NCBI RefSeq assembly: GCF_006539145.1 | Contig: NZ_BJML01000009.1 | Coordinates: forward strand, 124,001 to 188,000 | DNA length: 64,000 bases | Source of the DNA: Microbacterium testaceum | GTDB taxonomy: Bacteria > Actinomycetota > Actinomycetes > Actinomycetales > Microbacteriaceae | Direction of reading: 5' to 3' | Part shown: positions 46,801 through 54,300 of the stretch, piece after piece | Position numbering within the stretch: position 1 is the first letter of the stretch | Layout of the letters: every line of letters starts with the position of its first letter | Translations under genes and position numbers: made by a program | Notes under the pieces: model-generated | Told to the model about the DNA's origin: nothing | What the model saw: only the letters and a program-made list of their open reading frames with translations | Database searches by the model: none

Positions 46801-46981
46801 GGCGGCGACGCAGGGGGTCACCGCCGAGACGGCGGCCCGCCGCGACGCCGATTGGCGGTCGCGCATCGACGGTCGGCTTCGCATCGAGCCGGTCGATCTC
46901 GACCACGGTGGTCTCGGCCGCGCGGCCAACTGGGAGGTCTTCGGCGGGATGGTCGCCCGATGGATCGAGGGCATCCGCTGA
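40838..46981 (+). CDS. Siderophore NRPS 2: C-E*(inactive)-C-A(Orn-like)-T-TE
   Basis: The 2047-residue synthetase reads: C (about 10-430, HHVAADG 124-130). An epimerase-like domain (about 435-745) follows, whose HHxxxDxxSW motif reads ASEAIDEESW at 508-517, so both His are lost. The next C domain (770-1215) has EHAILDG at 899-905; its second His, the catalytic one, is kept. The A domain (1225-1725, Asp 1421) has approximate code DAEDSGLINK, close to ornithine/hydroxyornithine codes. T is GGHSL (Ser 1768). The thioesterase (1790-2047) has GWSFGG (Ser 1896), Asp 1920 and His 2023. ATGA overlap with NRPS 1. No A-T follows the first C domain. Confidence 0.92.
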   Translation: MSENVIETVRVQGARERMLFLAEFEDSPDAYAMPLVLRIVDGRVDVSVFAAAFRDVVERHASLRTAFEKIDGGWTESVRDAAEVPVRDRSGETWDGRLPFTPDPRREVPAAAAVYAEHVVIVIHHVAADGQSIPTILDDLEHAYTQRLAGGAPTWPAGPASDAEPPSASANGLGPLFADMPSAVPLPLDRPRSPAPSSVANREERPLPAWVSRALTDLSGRVAASRLMLLHAAVALVLRSRGAGDRIPLGMAADLREGSDAEGVGLFLNTVVGLTDLTGTTTVGEVIGRVRSCALDAWERRAVPFDELVAEVAPARAAGVHPLFQVMIAEVDRRTRRVGLGDVSAEVRHDAEPSAKFDLTFAIGEGDDGLVVDVVSRAEIFRPETTSALLESVVLALVALTGDAAAPVDGLALSRTTGPRPALRPRGTAVTERRMALPRHRAAAALVGVYASSDAIGTRRSGDEFVPLTLDEVLDAAAITDEPRDPDTVAGRPVAASAGPDGILLAAASEAIDEESWPALLAALSTGSALGIRDAAEYVEARTRRGEDLGIVDAAEAWLDVIESVPASAVDPSWAALDPGVSAHAELPAPPTTTTALRTAVLSGLGDLCAGPAVAMVGEPDRDDPAQASAVGVRRRAFPVFLRGDGTIVEPTAEAARDYEIAGEASPHTPGVFDGLVNADVLVDIHVSDRPVAPVSDRVTVTASLVADRWRVTVSGHRDAAEIAAAIARRVTPGAGVSTLTAIVRPADTRVLDTAGIGTAAIRDLERTAGSLRAVHPATALQEGLLFHRDLSGDTDVYLSQTVTDLVGTLDIPALRAAAARMIAQHPHVAGHFRRVGERTVLIVPRSPRIEWDVRVGDDRERFLEDQRRRGFDGEGPLLRFGLLSTPDGSQHTWVLTVEHAILDGWSIWRFLRGILDEYTRHGSAVERCGPPYARYVSWLATRDREAARAAWGGALGGIEAPTLVAPSASVRDRGDDGRSLERVLTLDPTLTARLRQAGTAARAPLSAVYELAWALALRHETGRSDVAFGTVTSGRPPEIPGIDDLLGLLFNTVPVRVRVRPGGDLQGHLDDLTRFRRVMLAHPEVPLPEILASSGHRELFDTLFVFQNIPVTPSTEALGPDGGLRQRAQTVRDATHYPVTVVVNPGGEGAGARVRVMTRPGAWPDDEGLRSTDRIVAAFVRALEGIAAHTGALAALDVGDPGEAGAGALVGATPSGDDAALLDATVWELLVRRARVDPDGLAVVAGPVRWTFSDLVHRATQLATALQERGIGPESRVALYLPRDARMIVALFAVFAVHAAYVPVDPTLPATRVADILREAAPAVVVSDDVLSAAVPAGIPVLSPDASGDGSFVEPRRSLDALAYVIFTSGSTGRPKGVAVPYRGLTNMFVNHRVEIFTPVVTAAGGRRLAIAHTTSFAFDASWEQLLWLLEGHSVHVIDDDMRRDPRALLAYFDDHRIDGFDVTPSYGRILVDEGLLARPRCTDPTADGPGVVFVSLGGEAVPDDLWRALRDAPGVHGYNLYGPTEYTINALGADVEERPTSTIGRPITATVARVLDDALRPARPGVAGELYLSGVGLARGYLGRSDLTAERFVADPFGMPGERMYRTGDLAMVGGDGLISYLGRSDDQVKIRGHRVEPAEVSSALVALDGIRRAAVVPLRGPRGTELAAYVVADVSPLRTADVTAALRSQLPDYLVPATVTVVDELPLTVNGKLDVRALPEPVRESVERQRPIGDVEYLVAEAMAEVLGVDEVGRDDDFFLRGGHSLLAVRVVSRLRTSSGLDLSVRDLYGAPTVAGLARAAAGERSETMFAPVLRLRDADGPAVFCLQPAGGLGWAYAGLCRHLDPAFAVFALQDPALSGGPELTSVDAIVDDQIARIREVRPHGPYHLLGWSFGGQLAHEIAARLGDEVASVVLLDAYADGADDELGAPVDEQVAGFVRSMADDPVLADLDGEARERLVSTFERHLRLSIPAVTASARADTLLVAATQGVTAETAARRDADWRSRIDGRLRIEPVDLDHGGLGRAANWEVFGGMVARWIEGIR

Positions 46982-47140
46982 CGGCGATTCGTTCTCCTCC
47001 GGTACACGTTCGGGGATGCCGGGTCCGGTCCGCACCGCGAGGAGCGAGCCCGTCTCGGCTCGGGGTGGCCGATGTCGGAGGTCGGTGCCAGGCTGAGACC
47101 AGCGGTCATCGCGACCGCGTCGATCTCCTCGGAGGGCTTC

Positions 47141-48868
47141 GTGCTCGGCAAACTCCTCGTCCGCTATCTTTCGCGCTATCGCTGGCTGCTCGTCGCGATC
47201 CTCGTCTTCCAGGCCGCGTCCGCGATCGCGACGCTCTACCTCCCGCGCCTGAACGCCGACATCATCAACCTCGGCGTCGCCCGCGGTGACACCGGCTTCA
47301 TCTGGACGCAGGGCGGGCTCATGCTCGTGATCTCGCTGGGCCAGATCGTGGCGTCCGTCATCGCGACGTACTTCGCCGCACGGGCGGCGATGGCCGCGGG
47401 CCGCGACATCCGCCTCGACGTGTTCGAACGCGTGAGCGGGTTCTCCGAGCGCGAGCTGTCGCACTTCGGCGCGGGCTCCCTCATCACCCGCAACACCAAC
47501 GACGTCCAGCAGGTGCAGATGCTCGCGATGATGGGCGCGACCATGCTGGTCAGCGCCCCGTTGCTCGCGATCGGCGGCATCGTCATGGCCCTGCAGCAAG
47601 ACGTCGGCCTCAGCTGGCTGATCGCCGTCGCGGTGCCCACGCTGCTCGTGGCGGCCGGGCTGATCATCGCGCGCATGGTGCCGCTGTTCCGCAGCTATCA
47701 GACCAAGCTCGACGGCGTGAACCGCGTCATGCGCGAGCAGCTCACCGGCGTGCGCGTCGTGCGGGCGTTCGTCCGCGAGCGCATCGAAGAAGAGCGCTTC
47801 CGCGAGGCCAACACCGACATCCTGGTCGTCGGCCGCAAGGTCGGCTCCCTCTTCGTGCTGCTTTTTCCCCTGGCGATGCTGGTCCTCAACGTCACGGTGG
47901 TCGGCGTCATCTGGTTCGGCGGTATCCAGGTCGACGCCGGTGGGGTCGAGATCGGAACGCTGTTCGCCTTCATCCAATACGTGGCGCAGATCCTGGGCGG
48001 CGTGCTCATGGCGAGCTTCATGACCGTGATGATCCCGCGCGCCGCCGTCTCGGCCGAGCGCATCGGCGAAGTGCTCGACAGCCGGTCGACGCTCGAGCGT
48101 CCGGCCGACCCGGTCGAGCGCCTGCCCGAACCGGGCGCGATCGTGTTCGACGACGTCGCGTTCGCCTATCCGGGCGCCGAGTCACCGGTGGTCTCGGGGA
48201 TCAGCTTCGCGGCTCGACCCGGTGAGACCGTCGCCATCGTCGGCTCCACCGGCGCGGGAAAGACGACGCTCGTCTCGCTCATCCCCCGTCTGTTCGACGT
48301 CACGTCGGGTGCCGTGCGCGTCGGCGGCGTGGATGTCCGCGAGGCCGACCTCGATGTGCTGTGGAAGAGCATCGGGCTCGTCCCGCAACGGCCGTTCCTC
48401 TTCAGCGGCACGGTCGCATCGAACCTGCGGTTCGGGCGTGAGGACGCCACCGACGACGAGCTCTGGCACGCCCTCGAGATCGCTCAGGGGCGGGACTTCG
48501 TCGAGGCGATGGAGGGCCGGCTCGAGGGGCGCATCGCACAGGGCGGCACGAACGTGTCGGGCGGTCAGCGCCAGCGCCTGGCGATCGCGCGGGCCATCGT
48601 GCACCGCCCCGCGGTGCTGGTCTTCGACGACTCGTTCTCGGCGCTCGACCTCAGCACCGACGCGCGATTGCGACAAGCGCTCTGGAAAGAGCTGCCGGAG
48701 GTGACCAAGATCGTCGTCGCGCAGCGCGTGTCGACCATCACGGGCGCCGACCGCATCGTCGTGCTCGAAGACGGTCGCATGGCCGGCCTCGGCACACACG
48801 ACGAGCTGCTGGCCACGAGCGCCACCTACCGCGAGATCGTCGAGTCGCAGCTGGGGGTCGAGGCATGA
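47141..48868 (+). CDS. Heterodimeric ABC exporter, first half
   Basis: The 575-residue exporter half opens LGKLLVRYLSRYRWLLVAIL and has six membrane helices. Its ATPase has Walker A GSTGAGKTT, signature NVSGGQRQRLAIA, and Walker B VLVFDDSFSALD, where the catalytic Glu is Asp; the H-loop His appears as VAQRVST (Gln). It is therefore the non-catalytic member, like TM287-type subunits. The GTG at 47141 has GGAGG 5 nt upstream. The ATG at 47072 has no ribosome-binding site and would add a non-conserved-looking leader. It lies 159 bp after NRPS 2; a role in siderophore transport is possible but unproven, since such pairs usually export drugs or lipids. Confidence 0.9.
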   Translation: MLGKLLVRYLSRYRWLLVAILVFQAASAIATLYLPRLNADIINLGVARGDTGFIWTQGGLMLVISLGQIVASVIATYFAARAAMAAGRDIRLDVFERVSGFSERELSHFGAGSLITRNTNDVQQVQMLAMMGATMLVSAPLLAIGGIVMALQQDVGLSWLIAVAVPTLLVAAGLIIARMVPLFRSYQTKLDGVNRVMREQLTGVRVVRAFVRERIEEERFREANTDILVVGRKVGSLFVLLFPLAMLVLNVTVVGVIWFGGIQVDAGGVEIGTLFAFIQYVAQILGGVLMASFMTVMIPRAAVSAERIGEVLDSRSTLERPADPVERLPEPGAIVFDDVAFAYPGAESPVVSGISFAARPGETVAIVGSTGAGKTTLVSLIPRLFDVTSGAVRVGGVDVREADLDVLWKSIGLVPQRPFLFSGTVASNLRFGREDATDDELWHALEIAQGRDFVEAMEGRLEGRIAQGGTNVSGGQRQRLAIARAIVHRPAVLVFDDSFSALDLSTDARLRQALWKELPEVTKIVVAQRVSTITGADRIVVLEDGRMAGLGTHDELLATSATYREIVESQLGVEA

Positions 48869-51036
48869 GCACTCCCGACACCCTCACCGAAGAAGAGCGC
48901 GCCGAGGCCGAGCTCGCCGAGCAGGCGCGGCTGAACTCCGGCAGCTGGGACAGCGTCGCACCCGGCAAGGCGTCGGACTTCGGCCCCAGCTTCCGTCGCC
49001 TCATCGGGCTCCTGCGGCCGTATGCCGCGGCCTTCGTCTTCGTCTCGATCCTCGGTGCTCTCGGCGTCGTGCTGGCCGTCTTGGCCCCGCGCGTCCTGGG
49101 CGATGCGACGAACATCATCTTCGAGGGGGTCGTCTCGAAGGGTCTCGCTCAGCAGTTCCCCGCCGGAACCTCGCAGGCCGAGGTCGTCGCGGCATTGCGG
49201 TCGGCCGGTCAGAACGACATCGCCAACATCGTCGGTGCGATGAGCAACTTCTCGGTGGGCGCCGGGGTCGACTTCGACGCGCTCCGCCTCGTGATCGTGA
49301 CGGTGCTCGCGATCTACGTCGGCTCGTCGCTGCTGTCGTGGATCCAGGGCTACGTGATCAACGTCATCATGGTGCGCACGATGTGGCGTCTGCGCGAAGA
49401 CGTCGAGGCGAAGATCAACCGCCTGCCGCTGTCGTACTTCGACAAGGTCCAGCGCGGCGAACTCATCTCCCGCGTCACCAACGACATCGACAACATCACC
49501 CAGACGATGCAGCAGTCGCTCTCGAGCGCCCTGACCTCGGTGCTGACCGTGGTGGGCGTGCTCATCATGATGTTCACGATCTCGTGGCAGCTCGCGCTCG
49601 TCGCTCTTGTGTCGCTCCCCCTCATGGCGGTCATCTTCGGCGTCATCGGACCGAAGTCGCAGAAGGCGTTCGGCGAGCAGTGGAAGAAGGTCGGTCGCCT
49701 CAACGCCCGCGTCGAGGAATCGTTCTCGGGTCACGCCCTCGTCAAGGTCTACGGGCGAGAGAAGGACGCCCGCGAGAAGTTCGAGGCCGAGAACGAGGAA
49801 CTGTTCCAGGCGAGCTTCAAGGCCCAGTTCCTCTCGGGCATGATCATGCCCGGCATGATGTTCGTCGGAAACCTCACCTACGTCTGCATCGCCGTGCTCG
49901 GTGGACTCATGGTGGCCGGTGGGCAGATCCGCCTCGGCGACGTGCAGGCCTTCATCCAGTACTCGCAGCAGTTCACGCAGCCGCTGTCGCAGTTGGGCGG
50001 CATGGCCGCGGTCGTGCAGTCGGGCACCGCCTCGGCCGAGCGGGTCTTCGCGCTGCTCGACGCGGAGGAGCAAGACCCGGATGCCGCAGACGCCCCGGCC
50101 CAGGTCGATGGGCGCGGAGTCATCGAGTTCCAGAACGTCCGGTTCTCGTACACGCCCGAGCAGCCGCTGATCACCGACCTGTCGTTCCGCGTCGAGCCCG
50201 GACAGACCGTGGCGATCGTCGGCCCGACCGGTGCCGGCAAGACCACCCTCGTGAACCTCATCATGCGGTTCTACGAGCTCGACGGCGGGCGCATCCTCCT
50301 CGATGGACAGGACATCGCCGAGCTCCGGCGAGACGACGTCCGCTCGCGCACGGGCATGGTGCTGCAGGATCCGTGGCTGTTCGCCGGCTCGATCCGCGAC
50401 AACATCCGTTACGGCCGCGAGAGCGCGACCGACGACGAGATCGTCGAAGCCGCCGTGGCGACCCGCGTCGACCAATTCGTGCACTCTCTTCCCGAGGGGT
50501 ACGACACCGTGCTCGACGAGGATGCCGCCAACGTCTCGGCGGGCGAGAAGCAGCTCATCACCATCGCGCGCGCCTTCGTGGCCCGCCCGTCGGTGCTGAT
50601 CCTCGACGAAGCGACCTCGTCGGTCGACACGCGCACCGAGCTGTTGCTGCAGCAGGCGATGGCCGCTCTCCGCGAGGGCCGGACGTCGTTCGTCATCGCG
50701 CACCGCCTGTCGACCATCCGCGATGCGGACCTCATCCTGGTGATGGAGCACGGCGACATCGTCGAGAAGGGCACGCACGACGAACTCATCACGGTCGAGG
50801 GCGCGTACTACCGCCTGTACCGCTCGCAGTTCGAGCAGGCTTCGACCGACCTCGACCCGGCCTCGGTCGAGGCGCAGCGCGAGGGCGACCCGCGGCACGC
50901 TCCTGCTACGGACGACGCCGTGGTCGTGTCGGCGATGGCGGCCGCGGCATCCGAGGTTCCCGCCGCCGCGGGCACCGACGGTCCGCCGCGTCCGGCACAG
51001 GGCGTCCCTGCGCCCGGTTCGCGACCCGGCGAGTAA
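48865..51036 (+). CDS. Heterodimeric ABC exporter, second half
   Basis: The 723-residue partner has an 80-residue N-terminal extension before the first helix (FRRLIGLLRPYAAAFVFVSIL). A long first extracellular loop contains GTSQAEVVAALRSAGQNDIANIVGAM. Its ATPase has Walker A GPTGAGKTT, Walker B VLILDEATSSVD with catalytic Glu and H-loop VIAHRLSTI. The signature is NVSAGEKQLITIA, deviating from LSGGQ. The C-terminal 70 residues are a disordered Ala/Pro tail. It overlaps the first half by ATGA. It resembles the widely conserved actinobacterial multidrug exporter pairs. Confidence 0.91.
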   Translation: MSTPDTLTEEERAEAELAEQARLNSGSWDSVAPGKASDFGPSFRRLIGLLRPYAAAFVFVSILGALGVVLAVLAPRVLGDATNIIFEGVVSKGLAQQFPAGTSQAEVVAALRSAGQNDIANIVGAMSNFSVGAGVDFDALRLVIVTVLAIYVGSSLLSWIQGYVINVIMVRTMWRLREDVEAKINRLPLSYFDKVQRGELISRVTNDIDNITQTMQQSLSSALTSVLTVVGVLIMMFTISWQLALVALVSLPLMAVIFGVIGPKSQKAFGEQWKKVGRLNARVEESFSGHALVKVYGREKDAREKFEAENEELFQASFKAQFLSGMIMPGMMFVGNLTYVCIAVLGGLMVAGGQIRLGDVQAFIQYSQQFTQPLSQLGGMAAVVQSGTASAERVFALLDAEEQDPDAADAPAQVDGRGVIEFQNVRFSYTPEQPLITDLSFRVEPGQTVAIVGPTGAGKTTLVNLIMRFYELDGGRILLDGQDIAELRRDDVRSRTGMVLQDPWLFAGSIRDNIRYGRESATDDEIVEAAVATRVDQFVHSLPEGYDTVLDEDAANVSAGEKQLITIARAFVARPSVLILDEATSSVDTRTELLLQQAMAALREGRTSFVIAHRLSTIRDADLILVMEHGDIVEKGTHDELITVEGAYYRLYRSQFEQASTDLDPASVEAQREGDPRHAPATDDAVVVSAMAAAASEVPAAAGTDGPPRPAQGVPAPGSRPGE

Positions 51037-51055
51037 CGCCGCCTCGCGTCACCCG

Positions 51056-51090
51056 CGAAGCCCGCTCGGTCCCGCACCGCGCGGGCTTCG
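51056..51090 (+). terminator. Stem-loop terminator after the exporter pair
   Basis: CGAAGCCCGC (51056-51065) pairs perfectly with GCGGGCTTCG (51081-51090), 19 nt after the stop codon. Confidence 0.7.
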
Positions 51091-51295
51091 TCGCGCGGGG
51101 CTTCCGCTCGGGTGGGGGCGGATTCGGCGCATCGCGGCGAACCGTGCTCGGCCCGAACCCTCGGTTGCGCCCCGAGCCGTCGCCGGGCCGCCGCACCCGC
51201 CCGTGCGGGTAGGTGCCCGGGGAGCCTCGGCGACACCTGTGCGGCGCCCCAGGGCCGCAAAACCCGCTCGGGTACAGTGGACGGGCGCTTGCACC

Positions 51296-51324
51296 TTGCC
51301 CTCGCTACGACCGCCGCATAGATA
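51296..51324 (+). promoter_or_regulatory. Candidate promoter of the glycosyltransferase pair
   Basis: TTGCCC (51296-51301), 17-bp spacer, TAGATA (51319-51324), placed just before the GTG at 51338. The rest of the 301-bp gap from 51037 shows only the terminator and no gene. Confidence 0.4.
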
Positions 51325-51337
51325 GGCCTCACCCCTC

Positions 51338-52594
51338 GTGACCACTCCTGCGACGCCCGCCGATCCTTCCGTGCCCGACGCCACGACCGAATCCCCGGCC
51401 GCGCCCGATGTGCCGTCGACCCCCGACCGACCGCTGCGGATCCTCATCGGCGCCGACACGTTCCTCCCGCACGTCAACGGCGCCGCGCGCTTCGCCGAAC
51501 GTCTTGCGGCGGGTCTCGTCGCCCGCGCACACGAGGTGCACGTCGCGGCCCCCAGCGCGCAACACGGCACCGTCGGCACCGGCACCGAGGTCATCGAAGA
51601 CCAGCCGATGACGGTGCACCGGCTGCCTTCCCACCGTTTCCTGCCGCACGACTGGCTCACCTTCGTGTTCCCGTGGCGCGCGAAGCACTACGCCCGCATC
51701 CTGCTCGACGAGATCAAGCCCGATGTCGTGCACATCCAGTCGCACATCATCATCGGTCGCGGTCTCGCTCGCGAGGCGCGCAAGCGCGGCATCCCGGTGA
51801 TCGCGACGAACCACGTGATGGCCGAGAACATCCTCGATTTCACGACCCTGCCCGACGCGCTCGACCGCCTCTTCGTGAAGCTGGCGTGGGCCGATGCCGA
51901 GCGCACGTTCAAGATGACGCGCGCCGTCACGACCCCCACCCGCAAGGCGGCCGACTTCCTCGAGTCGACGATCGACATCTCGGGCGTCATCCCCATCTCG
52001 TGCGGCATCGACCGCTCCAACTACCGGCCCGACCTCACGCCGCGCGACGCGAATCGCCTCCTGTTCGTGGGGCGTCTCACGACCGAGAAGCACATCGACG
52101 TCGTGCTCACGGCGCTGTCGCAGCTCGACCCCGCCCTCGATGTCACCTTCGACATCGTCGGCGGAGGCGACCAGCGAGCGAAGCTCGAAACCCTCGCGCA
52201 GCAGCTCGGGGTCTCCTCACGCGTCACGTTCCACGGACACGCCTCCGAAGAAGACCTCCGCACGCTGTACTCGCGCGCCAGCGTCTTCGCCATCGCTTCG
52301 ATCGCGGAGCTGCAGTCGATCGCCACGATGGAGGCCATGGCATCCGGTCTGCCGATCGTCGCCGCGAACGCGGTGGCGCTTCCCCATCTCGTGCACGACG
52401 GCGAGAACGGCTACCTCTTCGAGCCGGGAAACGCCGACGAGCTCGCCGCACGCCTGACCGATGTGCTCACCGCCTCTCCCGAGGAGCGCACGCGCATGCA
52501 GCAGGCCTCCCTCGACGCGGTCGCCGTGCACGACATCAATCGCACGCTCGACACCTTCGAGGCGCTCTACCGCGGTCGCCCCCTGCCGGAGTAG
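51338..52594 (+). CDS. GT4 family glycosyltransferase
   Basis: The 418-residue enzyme has a 30-residue Pro/Thr leader and then the GT-B fold: LRILIGADTFLPHVNGAARFAERLA, KPDVVHIQSHIIIGRGLA, IPISCGIDRSNYRP at the interdomain linker, LLFVGRLTTEKHIDVVL, and the donor-binding ASIAELQSIATMEAMASGLPIVA (E-x7-E motif). GT4 enzymes transfer sugars from NDP- or GDP-donors with retention. In actinobacteria close relatives build glycolipids such as phosphatidylinositol mannosides, but the acceptor here is unknown. The next glycosyltransferase gene starts 4 nt after its stop. Confidence 0.88.
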   Translation: MTTPATPADPSVPDATTESPAAPDVPSTPDRPLRILIGADTFLPHVNGAARFAERLAAGLVARAHEVHVAAPSAQHGTVGTGTEVIEDQPMTVHRLPSHRFLPHDWLTFVFPWRAKHYARILLDEIKPDVVHIQSHIIIGRGLAREARKRGIPVIATNHVMAENILDFTTLPDALDRLFVKLAWADAERTFKMTRAVTTPTRKAADFLESTIDISGVIPISCGIDRSNYRPDLTPRDANRLLFVGRLTTEKHIDVVLTALSQLDPALDVTFDIVGGGDQRAKLETLAQQLGVSSRVTFHGHASEEDLRTLYSRASVFAIASIAELQSIATMEAMASGLPIVAANAVALPHLVHDGENGYLFEPGNADELAARLTDVLTASPEERTRMQQASLDAVAVHDINRTLDTFEALYRGRPLPE

Positions 52595-52598
52595 CCCC

Positions 52599-53867
52599 GT
52601 GCACGTCGTGATGTTCGCCGACCAGCACCTCGAGTCGCTCGGCGGCGCGCAGGTGTCGATGCGTCTGCAGAAACGTTTCCTCGAGCGCGCGGGCCATGTC
52701 GTCACGGTGGTGGCGCCGCGCCTGCACCGGCCGGCACGCGACGATGCGGCGTACCTCGACCTCCCGTCGATCCCGATCACCCCCGACCGCGAGTACGCGC
52801 TGAGCTGGCCGGGTGTTCGGACGGACAGATTCCTGGATGCCGAGATGGGCGCGCGACTCCCGGTCGACGTCGTACACGTGCAGGCCGACTTCTGGGGTGC
52901 GTTCATCGGCCACCGCTACGCCGCGCGCCACGGCCTGCCCGTGGTTCACACCATGCACAACCGCGTCGACGTGGGGATCGAGGCGACGGCGCCGTTCCCC
53001 GGGCTCGTGCTGCGCGCGCTGAACGCCTGGGCGAGGAAGGTGCTGCCGAGCGGTGCCCCCCTCCACGGCAGTGCACCGAACGCGGAGCGTTCGGGGGCGT
53101 CGCCCCGAGATCGGCGCGCGATCGCGAGGTCTGCGGCCGCCGGTCCTGCCGACGGCTGGGCGTTCCTGCGCCAGCTGGCCCGTCTCTCTCGAGCGGTCAC
53201 GGCACCCTCGAGCCACTTCGCCGGCCGCCTCGAGAACCACGGCGTCGCCGATGCGGTCGACGTGATCTGGAACGGTATCGACGACGACGTACTCGACGCC
53301 GCGCTCGGCGCTGAGGCCTCGGAGCGTCGACCCGGCCGCCCGCGGTTCATCTGGCTCGGGCGCATGAGCCCCGAGAAGCGCCTGTTGCCGTTCCTCGAGG
53401 CGGTCGTGGCCTCGGGCATCGATGCCGAGGTCGAGATCGTCGGCGGCGGGGCCCAGCTTCGCGCCGCGCGACGTCTGATCGAGCGGTCGTCGCCGACGGC
53501 GTCGGTGATCTTCGCGGGGCGCCTGCCCTATGCCGAGACGCTGCGTCGCCTCGCCGACGCGGATGCCGTCGTGCAGACCTCGATCGGATTCGAGACGCAG
53601 GGCATGACGGTGTTCGAAGCGGCCTCGCTCGGAACCCCCGCCGTGGTGAGCGACCCGGACATCGCGGCCGAGCTGGGGTCGGGGATCTGGGCCGTCGCGG
53701 ATGCCACGGTCCCGGCGCTCGCGCAGGCTCTCCGCCATGCCGCAACCGACATCGCCGCGGGCACTCCGGTCGCGCCGGATCCCTCGGTCGCCGAGCGGTT
53801 CCGCCAGTCCTCCCGCACGGCCGCGATGGTCGACGTGTACGCCCGCGCGGTCGCCGCAGGGCGATGA
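52599..53867 (+). CDS. GT4-like glycosyltransferase
   Basis: The 422-residue GT-B enzyme opens HVVMFADQHLESLGGAQVSMRL. It has DVVHVQADFWGAFIGHRYAARHG, a linker VDVIWNGIDDDVLDA, RFIWLGRMSPEKRLLPFLEAV and SIGFETQGMTVFEAASLGTPAVV, which is the donor-site E-x7-E region. An unusual Ala/Ser/Arg-rich insert (about residues 150-185) lies between the two domains. The GTG start is set by the 4-nt gap from the preceding glycosyltransferase. The pair probably adds successive sugars to one glycolipid or polymer; this is inference. Confidence 0.85.
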   Translation: MHVVMFADQHLESLGGAQVSMRLQKRFLERAGHVVTVVAPRLHRPARDDAAYLDLPSIPITPDREYALSWPGVRTDRFLDAEMGARLPVDVVHVQADFWGAFIGHRYAARHGLPVVHTMHNRVDVGIEATAPFPGLVLRALNAWARKVLPSGAPLHGSAPNAERSGASPRDRRAIARSAAAGPADGWAFLRQLARLSRAVTAPSSHFAGRLENHGVADAVDVIWNGIDDDVLDAALGAEASERRPGRPRFIWLGRMSPEKRLLPFLEAVVASGIDAEVEIVGGGAQLRAARRLIERSSPTASVIFAGRLPYAETLRRLADADAVVQTSIGFETQGMTVFEAASLGTPAVVSDPDIAAELGSGIWAVADATVPALAQALRHAATDIAAGTPVAPDPSVAERFRQSSRTAAMVDVYARAVAAGR

Positions 53868-53988
53868 CCCGGCTCCCGGTTCCACGGAAGCCGGGGTGCG
53901 ACGGCCGAGGGTTCGTGCCGCGTCGGGATGCCGGCATCCGGGGGTGAGGCCTCTTGCCGCGCCCGCCGTCGCGCACGCGGCAGGGCCG

Positions 53989-54213
53989 TCACGGCGTCTG
54001 CACGACGATGGGGCTGGTGACGGTGCGAGGGACATCGGGACTCGCCGCTCGCCGCGTCTCGCGCGGAGCCTCCGTCTGTTTCTCGCGGGGCTCCCGCGGT
54101 GCCGCGCGTCGAGGGTCGGTGGGGATGCGTCCGTATCCGTCGGTGCGGATGAGCCACACGGTTCCGACGATGCCGGCGAGGGACAGGATGCCGAGAGCGA
54201 TGAAGTAAGCCAT
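53989..54213 (-). CDS. Small single-pass membrane protein
   Basis: The 74-residue protein has one N-terminal membrane helix (MAYFIALGILSLAGIVGTVWLI), then a 50-residue basic and proline-rich tail with RRAAPREPREKQTEAPRETRRA. Function is unknown. TAGCTT (54221-54226, minus strand) ends 7 nt before the ATG, again suggesting a leaderless message. It diverges from the AraC-type regulator gene. Confidence 0.6.
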   Translation of the reverse strand: MAYFIALGILSLAGIVGTVWLIRTDGYGRIPTDPRRAAPREPREKQTEAPRETRRAASPDVPRTVTSPIVVQTP

Positions 54214-54300
54214 GGCAGAAAAGCTACGGGTAGAGGAATGGTGCCCACGAGTGGCATGATGGACGCCTGCCAAAAGATTTCTGCCACACCGGAGGTTCGC

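Noticed and set aside
47072..47140. ATG at 47072 as the start of the exporter half
   Set aside because: No Shine-Dalgarno sequence and a leader unlike exporter N termini. GTG 47141 has GGAGG 5 nt upstream.
42104..47977. Nearly 2000-codon open frame antisense to NRPS 2
   Set aside because: Low-complexity His/Arg/Gly composition, no motif, and the sense strand carries complete NRPS domains.
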